52,787 nt of DNA from Actinomadura darangshiensis (GTDB lineage Bacteria > Actinomycetota > Actinomycetes > Streptosporangiales > Streptosporangiaceae): NCBI RefSeq assembly GCF_004349235.1, contig NZ_SMKY01000032.1, forward strand, positions 1 through 52,787, read 5' to 3'. Below, one piece after another: positions 31,280 through 38,914 of the stretch. Position 1 is the stretch's first letter; each line of letters opens with the position of its first letter. The notes beneath the pieces are model-generated. The model did not search any database and was not told the origin of the DNA. It worked only from the letters and a program-made list of their open reading frames with translations. A program made the position numbers and the translations under genes.

Positions 31280-32113
31280 TCATCTCTTGTGGCCCATGAG
31301 GCCGAGGGCCGCGTCGGCGGCGTCCAGGACGGCGCCGGGCTCGGCGCCCGCCGCGCCGGCGATGCCCGCGATCAGCCCGACGTCCTTGCGGAGCAGGCCC
31401 CCGGCGTGGGCGGCGATGCGGTCGAGCGTCCCGCCGCCCGAGGCGACCCGGTCCAGGGCGAAGCTGGCGCCGCTCCCGCGGGAGACCACCTCGGCCAGCC
31501 CGGCGGCGTCGACGCCCAGCGCCCGCCCGAGGCCGAGCGCGGTCGCCGCCGTCGCGAGGTTGGCGCTGAACAGCAGGTTGTTCAGCAGCTTCGCGACCTG
31601 CCCGGACCCGAGCGGCCCCGTATGGACGACCGGGTCGGCGAAGGCGGCGAACACCGGGCGGCAGCGTTCGACGGTCTCCGGCTCGCCGCCCGCCATCACC
31701 AGGAGGCGGCCCGCGTCCGCCGCGGGCCCGCCGCCGCTCACCGGCGCGTCGATCACCGCGACGCCCAGCGTCCCGGCCTCGTCCGCGAGCCGGCGGCAGG
31801 TGTCGGGATGGACGGTGCTGTGCACGGCGATCGTCGCGCCCTCCGCGGCTCCCGCCAGCACGCCCTTCTCGCCGGCGACGACCTCCCGCACTCCGGCGTC
31901 GTCGACCACGCAGACGCAGACGAGGTCGCTCGCCGCGGCCAGCTCGGCGGGCGACGCGGCGACCGCGGCGCCGGTGCCGGCGAACGGCTCCAGCGTGGCG
32001 GGACGGCGCGCCCACAGCGTCGTCGGGTGCCCGGCGCCGACGATCCGGCGCGCCATGGGGCCGCCCTGGCTGCCCAGCCCGATGAAACCGACGCGCATGC
32101 GCGATGGGCTCAT
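31280..32113 (-). CDS. 3-hydroxyisobutyrate dehydrogenase-family NAD(P) oxidoreductase
   Basis: A 277-residue beta-hydroxyacid dehydrogenase. The N-terminal Rossmann motif is VGFIGLGSQGGPMARRI, the substrate signature IDAPVSGGGPAADAGRLLVM and the catalytic Lys lies in GPLGSGQVAKLLNNLLFSAN. Family members oxidise 3-hydroxyisobutyrate, tartronate semialdehyde or related acids. The position between an ACAD pair and a hydratase suggests a branched hydroxyacid intermediate. The ATG at 32113 is used; an ATG five codons later (MRVGFIG) is equally plausible. The 58-bp gap upstream is the largest in this operon. Confidence 0.88.
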   Translation of the reverse strand: MSPSRMRVGFIGLGSQGGPMARRIVGAGHPTTLWARRPATLEPFAGTGAAVAASPAELAAASDLVCVCVVDDAGVREVVAGEKGVLAGAAEGATIAVHSTVHPDTCRRLADEAGTLGVAVIDAPVSGGGPAADAGRLLVMAGGEPETVERCRPVFAAFADPVVHTGPLGSGQVAKLLNNLLFSANLATAATALGLGRALGVDAAGLAEVVSRGSGASFALDRVASGGGTLDRIAAHAGGLLRKDVGLIAGIAGAAGAEPGAVLDAADAALGLMGHKR

Positions 32114-32171
32114 GCGCCCTCCTCACTGAGATCCGGTGTGCACGTCACGGTCGCGTCCCGCCCGGTCGCTC

Positions 32172-33320
32172 TCATCGGGGCAGGCCGAGGATGCGCTCGG
32201 CGATGATGTTGCGCTGGATCTCCGAGGTGCCGCCGGCGATCGTCCCGCCGAAGCTGCGCGCGTACCGCTCGAACCAGCTCGCGTAGTGGTCGTCGAGGTC
32301 CATGTGGTTGGACGGCGCGGTCAGCGTGGGGTGCACCAGGGAGTCGGGCCCGTGCTCCTCCAGCGCGTGCAAGGACGCCTCCTGCACTGCCTCCGAGCCG
32401 AACAGCTTGAGCACCGACAGCTCCGCCGGGTCGCGCCCGCCGGCGAGCTGGCGGTAGCCGAGGAGGCGGAGCGCCTGGCGGTCCATGAGCAGCGTCGCGT
32501 ACCACTCCCGCACGCTGGGCGAGTCCTCGATCAGGTAGCTCATCCAGTCCGCGTAGCTCAGCCAGAGCAGCGTCCGCTCGTGCCCGAGCGAGCCGTGCGC
32601 CACGCCCCACCCGCCGTGCAGGGGCCCGAGCAGGTTGGCGCGCGGCACCCGGACATCGGTGAAGAACACCTCGTTGAAGTCGTGGTCGTCGGGCGCGGCG
32701 ATGGACCCGAACGGCCTGCGGACCAGGCCCTCGCTGCCGGTGGGGACGACCAGGACGCTGATGCCCTTGTGCTTGGGCGCGTCCGGATCGGTCCGCACGA
32801 ACGTCAGCAGGACGTCGGCGTCGTGCGCCCCGGACGTCCAGACCTTCTGCCCGTTGACCACGAACTCGTCGCCGTCGAGGACCGCGCGGGTGCGCAGCCC
32901 GGCCAGGTCGGAGCCGGCGCCGGGCTCGCTCATCCCGAGCGCGGCGGTCATCTCGGCGCGCAGGATCGGGACGGCCCACCGCCTCTTCTGCTCCTCGGTG
33001 CCGAAGGTCAGCAGCGACGCCGCGACGATGCCGAGGCCCTGCGGGTTGAAGCTGTGGTAGATCCGCCGCCGTGACAGCTCCTCCAGGTGGGCGAGCTGCT
33101 GCGGAAGCGTCGCGTTGCGCCCGCCGTACTCCGGCGGGTTGCCCGGCAGCAGCCAGCCCGCGTCGAACTGCTTGCGCTGCCAGCGGCGCGCCCACTCCGG
33201 TATGTCCGCGCTCGACCGCGGCCGGGGCACGGCCTCCTCCGGGCCGGGCAGGTTCGCGTCCAGGAACGCGGAGAACTCCGCACGGAACTTCTCGATCTCG
33301 GGATCGGGGGTCAGCTTCAT
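32172..33320 (-). CDS. Acyl-CoA dehydrogenase subunit (full-length partner, pair 3)
   Basis: A 382-residue acyl-CoA dehydrogenase: GWLLPGNPPEYGGRNATLPQ, ALGMSEPGAGSDLAGLRTRA, VNGQKVWTSGAHDADVLLTF and the end FGGTIAGGTSEIQRNIIAER. The terminal GGTSEIQ matches the heteromeric subgroup, and the short divergent ACAD gene immediately upstream overlaps it by ATGA. The third such pair in the window. The ATG at 33320 is chosen from this overlap; longer in-frame readings extend through two upstream genes and are spurious. Confidence 0.9.
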   Translation of the reverse strand: MKLTPDPEIEKFRAEFSAFLDANLPGPEEAVPRPRSSADIPEWARRWQRKQFDAGWLLPGNPPEYGGRNATLPQQLAHLEELSRRRIYHSFNPQGLGIVAASLLTFGTEEQKRRWAVPILRAEMTAALGMSEPGAGSDLAGLRTRAVLDGDEFVVNGQKVWTSGAHDADVLLTFVRTDPDAPKHKGISVLVVPTGSEGLVRRPFGSIAAPDDHDFNEVFFTDVRVPRANLLGPLHGGWGVAHGSLGHERTLLWLSYADWMSYLIEDSPSVREWYATLLMDRQALRLLGYRQLAGGRDPAELSVLKLFGSEAVQEASLHALEEHGPDSLVHPTLTAPSNHMDLDDHYASWFERYARSFGGTIAGGTSEIQRNIIAERILGLPR

Positions 33321-34195
33321 AGGGCCGCGCCCTTCCGCGTGACTTCCTCCACCAGCGCCCGCCGGTGCACGGACGCCCCGCCCAGCAGCAGATCGCACGC
33401 CTTGGCCCGCTTGAGGTAGATCTGCAGATCGTTCTCCCACGTGTAACCCATGGCGCCGAAGAGCTGGTAGCCGTGCTTGAAGACGACCCGCTGGCATTCG
33501 CCGGCGGCGGCCTTGGCCATCAGGGCGGCCTCGCGGCGGCGCGGGTCGTCCTCGGCGATGGTCAGCGCGGAGTAGTAGGCCAGGGCCTTGGCCCGCTCGA
33601 TCGCGACGTGCATGTCCGCCGCCTTGTGCTTGACGGCCTGGAACGACCCGATCGGCACGCCGAACTGCTCCCGCTGCTTCACGTGCGCGACGGCCAGGTC
33701 CAGGATGCGGCGGCACGCGCCGACCGCGGTGACCGCGAGGCCCATCAGGGCGAGGTCCGGGACTCCGGCGGCGAGGTCCGCGGCCTCGACGTGCGCCACG
33801 TGCAGGGTGGGGTCGAAGGTCTGGACGGGGGAGGCCGCCACCTCCGGCCCGGGCACGACGACCACACCGCCGGCGGTGAGCAGCGCGACCTCGTCGGCCC
33901 GGTCCGCGTCCAGCACGAACCGTCCCGTGCCGTCGAAGACGCCCGTGCCCGAGCCGCCGGGCGGCCGCCCGGCGAGCGGCGCGAACCACGTCGCCGAGGC
34001 GAGGAACGGGGTGGGGTCGGCGACGTAGCCGAGCTCCTCCAGGACGATCGCGAGCTCGACCGGAGGGGTCTCCAGCCAGCCCAGGTCCTGGTAGGTCCGC
34101 CAGAGCCGCTCCTCGGGCAGGGACCGCGACTTCGTGACCGTGTCGCGGACCATCTCCCGCAGGAGCCGCTGGTCCTCGTCGAACTCGAAATCCAT
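33317..34195 (-). CDS. Acyl-CoA dehydrogenase-like subunit (short partner, pair 3)
   Basis: A 292-residue truncated ACAD: normal N-terminal MDFEFDEDQRLLREMVRDTV, a reduced middle domain, and a clear C-terminal domain VKQREQFGVPIGSFQAVKHK, then AADMHVAIERAKALAYYSAL and LFGAMGYTWENDLQIYLKRA. Length and layout match short beta-type subunits of alpha2-beta2 dehydrogenases. It lies 15 bp downstream of the kinase-like gene and overlaps its full-length partner, so kinase and dehydrogenase are likely expressed together. Confidence 0.88.
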   Translation of the reverse strand: MDFEFDEDQRLLREMVRDTVTKSRSLPEERLWRTYQDLGWLETPPVELAIVLEELGYVADPTPFLASATWFAPLAGRPPGGSGTGVFDGTGRFVLDADRADEVALLTAGGVVVVPGPEVAASPVQTFDPTLHVAHVEAADLAAGVPDLALMGLAVTAVGACRRILDLAVAHVKQREQFGVPIGSFQAVKHKAADMHVAIERAKALAYYSALTIAEDDPRRREAALMAKAAAGECQRVVFKHGYQLFGAMGYTWENDLQIYLKRAKACDLLLGGASVHRRALVEEVTRKGAAL

Positions 34196-34210
34196 GAGCG
34201 CCCTCGTCTC

Positions 34211-35248
34211 TCAGAGCCGCGTCGCGGCGGCCAGTTCCGCCGCCGCGGCCGCGGTGCGCAGGACCGCGTCGCCGTAGTGGGCCATCTTCGGGTTGTCCGC
34301 CTCGCCGCCGACATGGCGGGCGTAGCCGCCCTCCAGCACGATCGCCATCTTGAAGCGGGCGAGGATCACGTAGTAGTCGATCTCGCTCACGTCCCGCCCG
34401 CTGACCCTGGCGTAGTGCTCCAGCAGGTCGGCCCGGTCCGGCATGCCGGTGTAGTCGACATAGCCCTGGCCGCCGCGGTCCTCGCCGGCGTCCGGCCAGC
34501 CCATCACCACCCACGCGAGGTCGAGCAGCGGGTCGCCGACCGTGGCCATCTCGAAATCGACCAGCGCCGCGAGCCGGGCCGGCGCGCCGTGCCGGAACAT
34601 CACGTTCGCGAACTGGTAGTCGCCGTGGATGATGCCGGGCTCCCAGTGGCTCGGGCGGTGGCCGCGCAGCCAGGCGGCGGCCTCGTCGATACCCGGGATG
34701 TCGCGGAACCTGAACTTCGCCAGGTGGGCCAGCCAGCGGTCCACCTGCCGGTCGTGGAAGCCCTCGGGCCGGCCGAAACCCTCCAGGCCGCGGGCGCGCC
34801 AGTCGACGCCGCCGAGCCTCGCGATGCCCTCCACGAGCTGGTAGGCGAGAGCGGGGCGCAGCGACAGGTCGCTCTTGAACGGCTCGGGCCAGCCGCCGTC
34901 GACGTTCATCGGCGACCAGCCGTCCACGTGCTCCATGAGGTAGAAGCACGAGCCGATGACGCCCGTGTCGTCGCAGGCGGCGATGGCCTCCGGGTGCGGG
35001 ACGCTGGTGCCCTTGAGCGCCGTCAGGACGCGGAACTCGCGCAGCATCGTCTCGTCGCGGCCCGGCGGGACGCGCCGCGGCGGCTTGCGCAGGACCATGG
35101 TCCGGCCGCCGCGCCGGACCTCGATGATCTCGTTGGACGTGCCGCCGGAGATCAGCGACGTCGCGACGGGCTCGCCGGGCGCGAGGCCGCGGCCGTCCAT
35201 CCACCGGGCGAGCGCCGAGCCGTCGACGGGTTCGTTGGCCGGGTCCAT
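34211..35248 (-). CDS. APH-family phosphotransferase (ACAD10/LvaA-like kinase)
   Basis: A 345-residue aminoglycoside phosphotransferase-fold kinase. The catalytic loop is HGDYQFANVMF (H208, D210, N215) and the metal-binding motif is DFEMATVGDP (D231). The ISGGTSNEIIEVRR strand-loop and MVLRKPP Lys are the nucleotide-binding part. Homologues with this motif set next to acyl-CoA dehydrogenases include the N-terminal domain of mammalian ACAD10/11 and Pseudomonas LvaA, which phosphorylate 4-hydroxyacyl-CoAs so that the phosphate can be eliminated. The ACAD pair directly downstream fits that scheme. The ATG is five bases from class C site 1 with no ribosome site, suggesting leaderless translation. 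Confidence 0.87.
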   Translation of the reverse strand: MDPANEPVDGSALARWMDGRGLAPGEPVATSLISGGTSNEIIEVRRGGRTMVLRKPPRRVPPGRDETMLREFRVLTALKGTSVPHPEAIAACDDTGVIGSCFYLMEHVDGWSPMNVDGGWPEPFKSDLSLRPALAYQLVEGIARLGGVDWRARGLEGFGRPEGFHDRQVDRWLAHLAKFRFRDIPGIDEAAAWLRGHRPSHWEPGIIHGDYQFANVMFRHGAPARLAALVDFEMATVGDPLLDLAWVVMGWPDAGEDRGGQGYVDYTGMPDRADLLEHYARVSGRDVSEIDYYVILARFKMAIVLEGGYARHVGGEADNPKMAHYGDAVLRTAAAAAELAAATRL

Positions 35249-35252
35249 GCAG

Positions 35253-35269
35253 TGAGAATAACATTCTCG
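35253..35269. promoter_or_regulatory. Class C operator, site 1
   Basis: TGAGAATAACATTCTCG; GAGAAT/ATTCTC are perfect 6-bp arms. On the minus strand TATTCT (35255-35260) inside it is a TAnnnT -10, with the kinase ATG starting about seven bases later. The TetR gene on the plus strand begins 45 bp away. Confidence 0.8.
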
Positions 35270-35313
35270 TCTGACGATAGTAAGAGTCTCGACCGTGACG
35301 TAGTGTTCTCCGG

Positions 35314-35982
35314 GTGACCGAAGTCTCCGGAGAGCCCGCCTGGCGCCGCAGGGCCGTCGAGCGCTCCACGCGGGCCGCCAAGCTCCGCGCCGAGCAGCGG
35401 GTCCAGCGCTTCCTGGACTCGGCTCAGGACCTCATCGCCGAGAAGGGGACGACGGACTTCACCGTCCAGGAGATCGTCGAACGGTCCCGGCAGTCCCTGC
35501 GCAGCTTCTACCAGCACTTCGACGGCAAGCACGAGCTCCTGCTCGCGCTTTTCGAGGACGCGCTCGCCCGGGGCGCGCTGGAGATCCGTGCCGCCGCGGC
35601 GGCGGAGGCCGACCCGCTGCGCCGCCTGCGGGGCGCCGTCGAGCTCCTCCACGCGCAGTCGCGGCCGCAGCCGCACGTGGAGCGCCCGCTGTTCAGCGAC
35701 TTCGCGCGCCACCTGCTCGTCCGGAATCCCGCCCAGGTGGCGGCCGCGCACCTCCCGCTGCTCGCGGTGTTCACCGAGCTGATCGAGCAGGCCGCCGCGG
35801 CCGGGGCGATCCCCGCGGGCCGGCCCCGGCGGCGGGCCTCCCTCGTGATGCAGACGATCATGTTCGCGGCGCAGGGCAACGGCGTCCCCGCCGAGGGCCG
35901 CGCCGCGCCGTTCACCTCCCGCGAGGTCTGGGAGTTCTGCTTCACCGGAATCGCCGGCGCCGGCTCGCCGGCCCCGGAGTGA
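35314..35982 (+). CDS. TetR-family regulator (class C)
   Basis: A 222-residue TetR protein with a basic N-terminal arm (WRRRAVERSTRAAKLRAEQR) and helix-turn-helix VQRFLDSAQDLIAEKGTTDF, TVQEIVERSRQSLRSFYQHF, DGKHELLLALFEDAL (about 30-80). GTG start. It is divergent from the kinase-ACAD operon with a TGAGAAT-N3-ATTCTCA palindrome between them; the same palindrome occurs at four more promoters across the next 16 kb, and no other regulator gene exists in that stretch. It is therefore the best candidate for the common repressor. Converges on the DUF35-thiolase fusion gene. Confidence 0.9.
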   Translation: MTEVSGEPAWRRRAVERSTRAAKLRAEQRVQRFLDSAQDLIAEKGTTDFTVQEIVERSRQSLRSFYQHFDGKHELLLALFEDALARGALEIRAAAAAEADPLRRLRGAVELLHAQSRPQPHVERPLFSDFARHLLVRNPAQVAAAHLPLLAVFTELIEQAAAAGAIPAGRPRRRASLVMQTIMFAAQGNGVPAEGRAAPFTSREVWEFCFTGIAGAGSPAPE

Positions 35983-36005
35983 CCGGCGGGGCCCTCCTGC
36001 GCACG

Positions 36006-37679
36006 TCACGTGTCCGACCGCAGCAGGATCGCCCCGCTCGGAGTCAGCCCGCCGCTGCTCACCACCGCGACACGGGCGCCCGGCACCTGCCGCTCACCGC
36101 CCTCGCCGCGCAGCTGCGCGACGGCCTCGTGGACCAGGCCCATGCCGTGGGTGCGTCCATGGGAGAGCTGCCCGCCGTGGGTGTTCAGCGGCAGCAGGCC
36201 GTCGCGGGCGATGTTCTTGCCGCCGTCGAGGAAGTCCTTGGCCTCGCCGATGCCGCAGAAGCCGAGGGCCTCGATCCACGACAGGCAGTTGATGGTGAAC
36301 CCGTCGTAGAGCTGCGCCACGTCCACGTCGCAGGGACGCAGCGACGTCCGCGTCCACATGTGCGCGGCCTGCCCGAGGACCTGCGGCTCGTGGGTCAGGG
36401 TGCTCTGGTCCCACTCCAGCCGCTCGATGATCTGCGTCCCGACGGCCTCCACCAGGACGGGCGGCTTGGCCAGGTCGCGGGCGGCGCCGACGGCCGAGAC
36501 GACGACCGCGACCGCGCCGTCGCAGGGCACGTCGCAGTCGTACAGGCCGAACGGCGTGGTGATCGGGCGGGCGTTCAGGTAGTCGTCCATCGTCAGGGGC
36601 TCGCGGTAGACCGCCGCCGGGTTCAGCGCGGCGTTCGCCCGCTGGTTCAGCGCGATCCAGCCGAGCGTCTCGCGGGTCGTCCCGTAGCGGTGGAAGTGCC
36701 GCTGCGCGTTCTGCGCCAGCGTGTGCGCCGCCGAGACCGCCCCGAACGGGTGCATCCACGCCGCGCCGCCGGACACCCGCCCGCCGCCGGGCGGGTCGAT
36801 CCGCCCGCGCCGCACCAGGTCGGTGTGCGTGGCCTCCCAGAGCGTGCGGAAGCACAGCACGTGCCGCGCCAGCCCGCCCGCGACCGCCAGCATCGCCGCG
36901 ATCAGGGAACCGCCCGGACCGAACGTCTCCGCGCCGCCGTTGTGCCAGGTCGGGCGGATGCCGAGCGCCGACTCCAGCGCGGTGATCCCGCCCTCGGCGA
37001 ACCCGCCGAAGGCCCCGGCGCCCGGATAGGTCGCGAGGCCGTCGATGTCGTCGAGGGCCAGGCCCGCGTCCGCGATCGCCCGCTCGCACGCCGACACGGT
37101 CAGCGCCAGGGGCGCCGCCATCAGCCGGCGCCCGATCTCCGAGCTGCCGATGCCGCTGAGCGCGACGCGGTCCTCGAACTTCTCCGGCGTGACCATCGGC
37201 CGGACGTGCAGGCCGATCCGCTCCGGCTCCACCGCGTCGGTGGGCAGCCCCGCCGGGTGCTCGCCCTGCTCGGCGGCAGGCCGGAAGAGCGGCAGCCACA
37301 CGTCGTCGGCCTGCTCGAACACGACCTCCATCCGCATGCCGAGCACCAGGTCGGCGGGGTCGCACTCGACGGCGTTGGTCGTCAGCCGGACGCGAGGATC
37401 CTCCTCGACGGCCACCTGCGCCACGACGTACGGGGCGGCCAGCCCAGGCGGGCTGAACCGGTGGTTCACGGTGAAGCCGATCAGCGTCGCGAACCCCGAC
37501 ACCGCCCGCACCCGCAGCCGGGTGCCCCGGCAGTACCGGCACACCGGCTGCGGCGGATGGATCAGCGCCGCGCACGCCTCGCACTGCCGGAAGCGCAGCC
37601 GGCCGTCCGCCCCCGCCGTCCAGAAGAACTCGGTCTCATCGGTGATCGACGGCAGGGGGCGGCCCGAAGGTCCGGCCAC
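36006..37679 (-). CDS. DUF35-thiolase fusion protein (Cys-less thiolase domain)
   Basis: A 557-residue natural fusion. Residues 1-140 are a DUF35 module with zinc ribbon C33-x2-C36-x10-C47-x2-C50 and OB fold; from about 165 (EDRVALSGIGSSEIGRRLMA) the rest is thiolase/SCP-x-like. At the usual nucleophile position the sequence is HNGGAETFGPGGSL, with no Cys. Cys-less thiolase homologues partnered by DUF35 domains (Ltp2 with ChsH2) are retro-aldolases in sterol side-chain degradation, so aldol cleavage of a beta-hydroxyacyl-CoA is a fair inference. GTG start behind GGAGG. Located downstream of the ferredoxin and mycofactocin-type SDR genes, probably in one transcript from class C site 2. Confidence 0.87.
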   Translation of the reverse strand: MAGPSGRPLPSITDETEFFWTAGADGRLRFRQCEACAALIHPPQPVCRYCRGTRLRVRAVSGFATLIGFTVNHRFSPPGLAAPYVVAQVAVEEDPRVRLTTNAVECDPADLVLGMRMEVVFEQADDVWLPLFRPAAEQGEHPAGLPTDAVEPERIGLHVRPMVTPEKFEDRVALSGIGSSEIGRRLMAAPLALTVSACERAIADAGLALDDIDGLATYPGAGAFGGFAEGGITALESALGIRPTWHNGGAETFGPGGSLIAAMLAVAGGLARHVLCFRTLWEATHTDLVRRGRIDPPGGGRVSGGAAWMHPFGAVSAAHTLAQNAQRHFHRYGTTRETLGWIALNQRANAALNPAAVYREPLTMDDYLNARPITTPFGLYDCDVPCDGAVAVVVSAVGAARDLAKPPVLVEAVGTQIIERLEWDQSTLTHEPQVLGQAAHMWTRTSLRPCDVDVAQLYDGFTINCLSWIEALGFCGIGEAKDFLDGGKNIARDGLLPLNTHGGQLSHGRTHGMGLVHEAVAQLRGEGGERQVPGARVAVVSSGGLTPSGAILLRSDT

Positions 37680-37709
37680 GTCGCCTCCAGGTGCTCTCTT
37701 CGCCGGACG

Positions 37710-37901
37710 TCAGGACACCGAGATCGCGCGCTCCGGGCAGGAGCGGACCGCCTCCCGGACCTTCCCCTCCTGGCCGGCCGGGACCTCCTCGCTGACCGGC
37801 GATGAGTGGCCGTCGATGTCGTCGAGTTCGAAGACGTCGGGCGCCCGCATCGCGCAGAGCGTGTGGCCCTGGCAGAGCTCCTGGTCGACCTGCACCTTCA
37901 C
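37710..37901 (-). CDS. [3Fe-4S]-type ferredoxin
   Basis: A 63-residue small acidic ferredoxin: VKVQVDQELCQGHTLCAMRA with cysteines C10, C16 and, near the end, C55 in RSCPERAISV. The CxxHxxC...CP pattern with the central Cys replaced by His is the signature of single [3Fe-4S] ferredoxins that usually serve cytochromes P450 in actinomycetes. No P450 gene is present in the window, so the partner is elsewhere or is a different oxygenase. GTG start at 37901 with a GGAGGAG site. It lies between the SDR (21 bp upstream) and the DUF35-thiolase fusion (30 bp downstream). Confidence 0.9.
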   Translation of the reverse strand: MKVQVDQELCQGHTLCAMRAPDVFELDDIDGHSSPVSEEVPAGQEGKVREAVRSCPERAISVS

Positions 37902-37921
37902 GATTTCTCCTCCCTGGAGGG

Positions 37922-38782
37922 TCAGGCCTTGTAGTCGTGCCACTTGAGGTAGCCGCCGGCGTCCACCCGCATCTGCATGCCGGTGACGTAGCGGGACTCG
38001 TCGGAGGCCAGGAACAGGACCATGTCGCTGATGTCGCGCGGCTCGACGTAGGGGACGGGCATCGCCTGCTGCGTCCGGAACGCGGGCTCGGCGTCCGCGC
38101 GGGTCGGGTGCTCCAGGTCGGGCCGGAACGAGCGGTACATCGGCTCGCTCTGCAGCATGTCGGTGTCGCAGTTGGTCGGGTGCACGACGTTGGCGCGGAT
38201 CCGCAGTGGGGCCACGTTCCTCGCGAGCTCGTGGATGTAGTGCGAGAGCGCCTGCTTGGCGTACATGTAGGCGTGCCCGCCGGGGTCCCTGCCCGGCTGG
38301 TCGATGGTGCCGATGACCATCAGCGCGGCGATGGACCCGGTCGCGATGATCGAGCCGCCCTCGGGAAGGTGCGGCAGCGCGGCCTGGACCGCATTGATCG
38401 TCCCGACGAGGTTGGTGTCGACGACGTCGCTCCACGCCCGCAGCGGCGGCCGTCCCTTCATCCCCGCCACGCCCGCCTGCGCCACGACGATGTCGAGCCG
38501 CCCGAGCTCGGCGACGCCGCGCTCCACCGCCTCCCGCAGCTGGGCGGCCTCGCGGACGTCCGCCTGGACCGCCACGATGCGCCGCCCCAGTTCCTCGACG
38601 AGCCGGACGGTCTCCTTCAGGTCGTCCGGGCGGGCGAGCGGGTAGCCGATCGTCTCGTAGTCCTGGCACAGGTCGACCGCGATGATGTCGGCGCCCTCCT
38701 CGGCGAGCCGTACCGCGTGGCTGCGGCCCTGGCCCCGGGCCGCGCCCGTGATGAACGCGACCTTTCCCGCAACACGTCCCAT
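37922..38782 (-). CDS. Mycofactocin-coupled SDR-family oxidoreductase
   Basis: A 286-residue SDR whose N-terminus, MGRVAGKVAFITGAARGQGR followed by SHAVRLAEEGADIIAVDLCQ, is the signature I associate with the mycofactocin-coupled SDR subfamily, in which NAD is tightly held and electrons pass to mycofactocin. The catalytic YxxxK is in HAYMYAKQALSHY, and an insertion (DYETIGYPLARPDDLKETVR) after strand 2 is typical of the group. It would oxidise a secondary alcohol. This gives a direct functional link to the mft genes at the left end. AGAGGA ribosome site; class C site 2 about 40 bp upstream. First gene of SDR-ferredoxin-fusion. Confidence 0.9.
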   Translation of the reverse strand: MGRVAGKVAFITGAARGQGRSHAVRLAEEGADIIAVDLCQDYETIGYPLARPDDLKETVRLVEELGRRIVAVQADVREAAQLREAVERGVAELGRLDIVVAQAGVAGMKGRPPLRAWSDVVDTNLVGTINAVQAALPHLPEGGSIIATGSIAALMVIGTIDQPGRDPGGHAYMYAKQALSHYIHELARNVAPLRIRANVVHPTNCDTDMLQSEPMYRSFRPDLEHPTRADAEPAFRTQQAMPVPYVEPRDISDMVLFLASDESRYVTGMQMRVDAGGYLKWHDYKA

Positions 38783-38821
38783 CGGTGTGGTGTCCTCTCC
38801 GAGAGAATCCTAGTTCCGGAT

Positions 38822-38914
38822 GTGAGAACATTACTCTCCACGGCGTCGACCGGGAAGCCCCCGGGGTTGGAGGAGCTCATGGAGACCGGGATCTTCGCGG
38901 CGGTGGCCGCGTGA
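38822..38914 (+). CDS. Possible 30-codon leader ORF
   Basis: A GTG inside class C site 2 opens a frame of 30 codons, beginning VRTLLSTASTGKPPGLEELM and ending GIFAAVAA, whose TGA overlaps the GTG of the CoA transferase (GTGA). An internal ATG at 38880 has GGAGGAG just upstream. It includes a TTA codon, rare in such GC-rich genomes. No homologue is recognised; it may be a short coupled leader peptide or simply an open stretch of the 5' leader. Confidence 0.25.
   Translation: MRTLLSTASTGKPPGLEELMETGIFAAVAA
38823..38839. promoter_or_regulatory. Class C operator, site 2 (degenerate)
   Basis: TGAGAACATTACTCTCC matches TGAGAAT-N3-ATTCTCA with changes in the inner arm bases and the last base. It lies between the divergent SDR and CoA-transferase genes. 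TACTCT (plus) and TAATGT (minus) within it could be -10 hexamers. Confidence 0.6.

Noticed and set aside
32172..35381. A single 1069-residue minus-strand protein
   Set aside because: Only the last 382 residues are an acyl-CoA dehydrogenase; the rest is an out-of-frame reading of the kinase and short ACAD genes, which are clear in their own frames.
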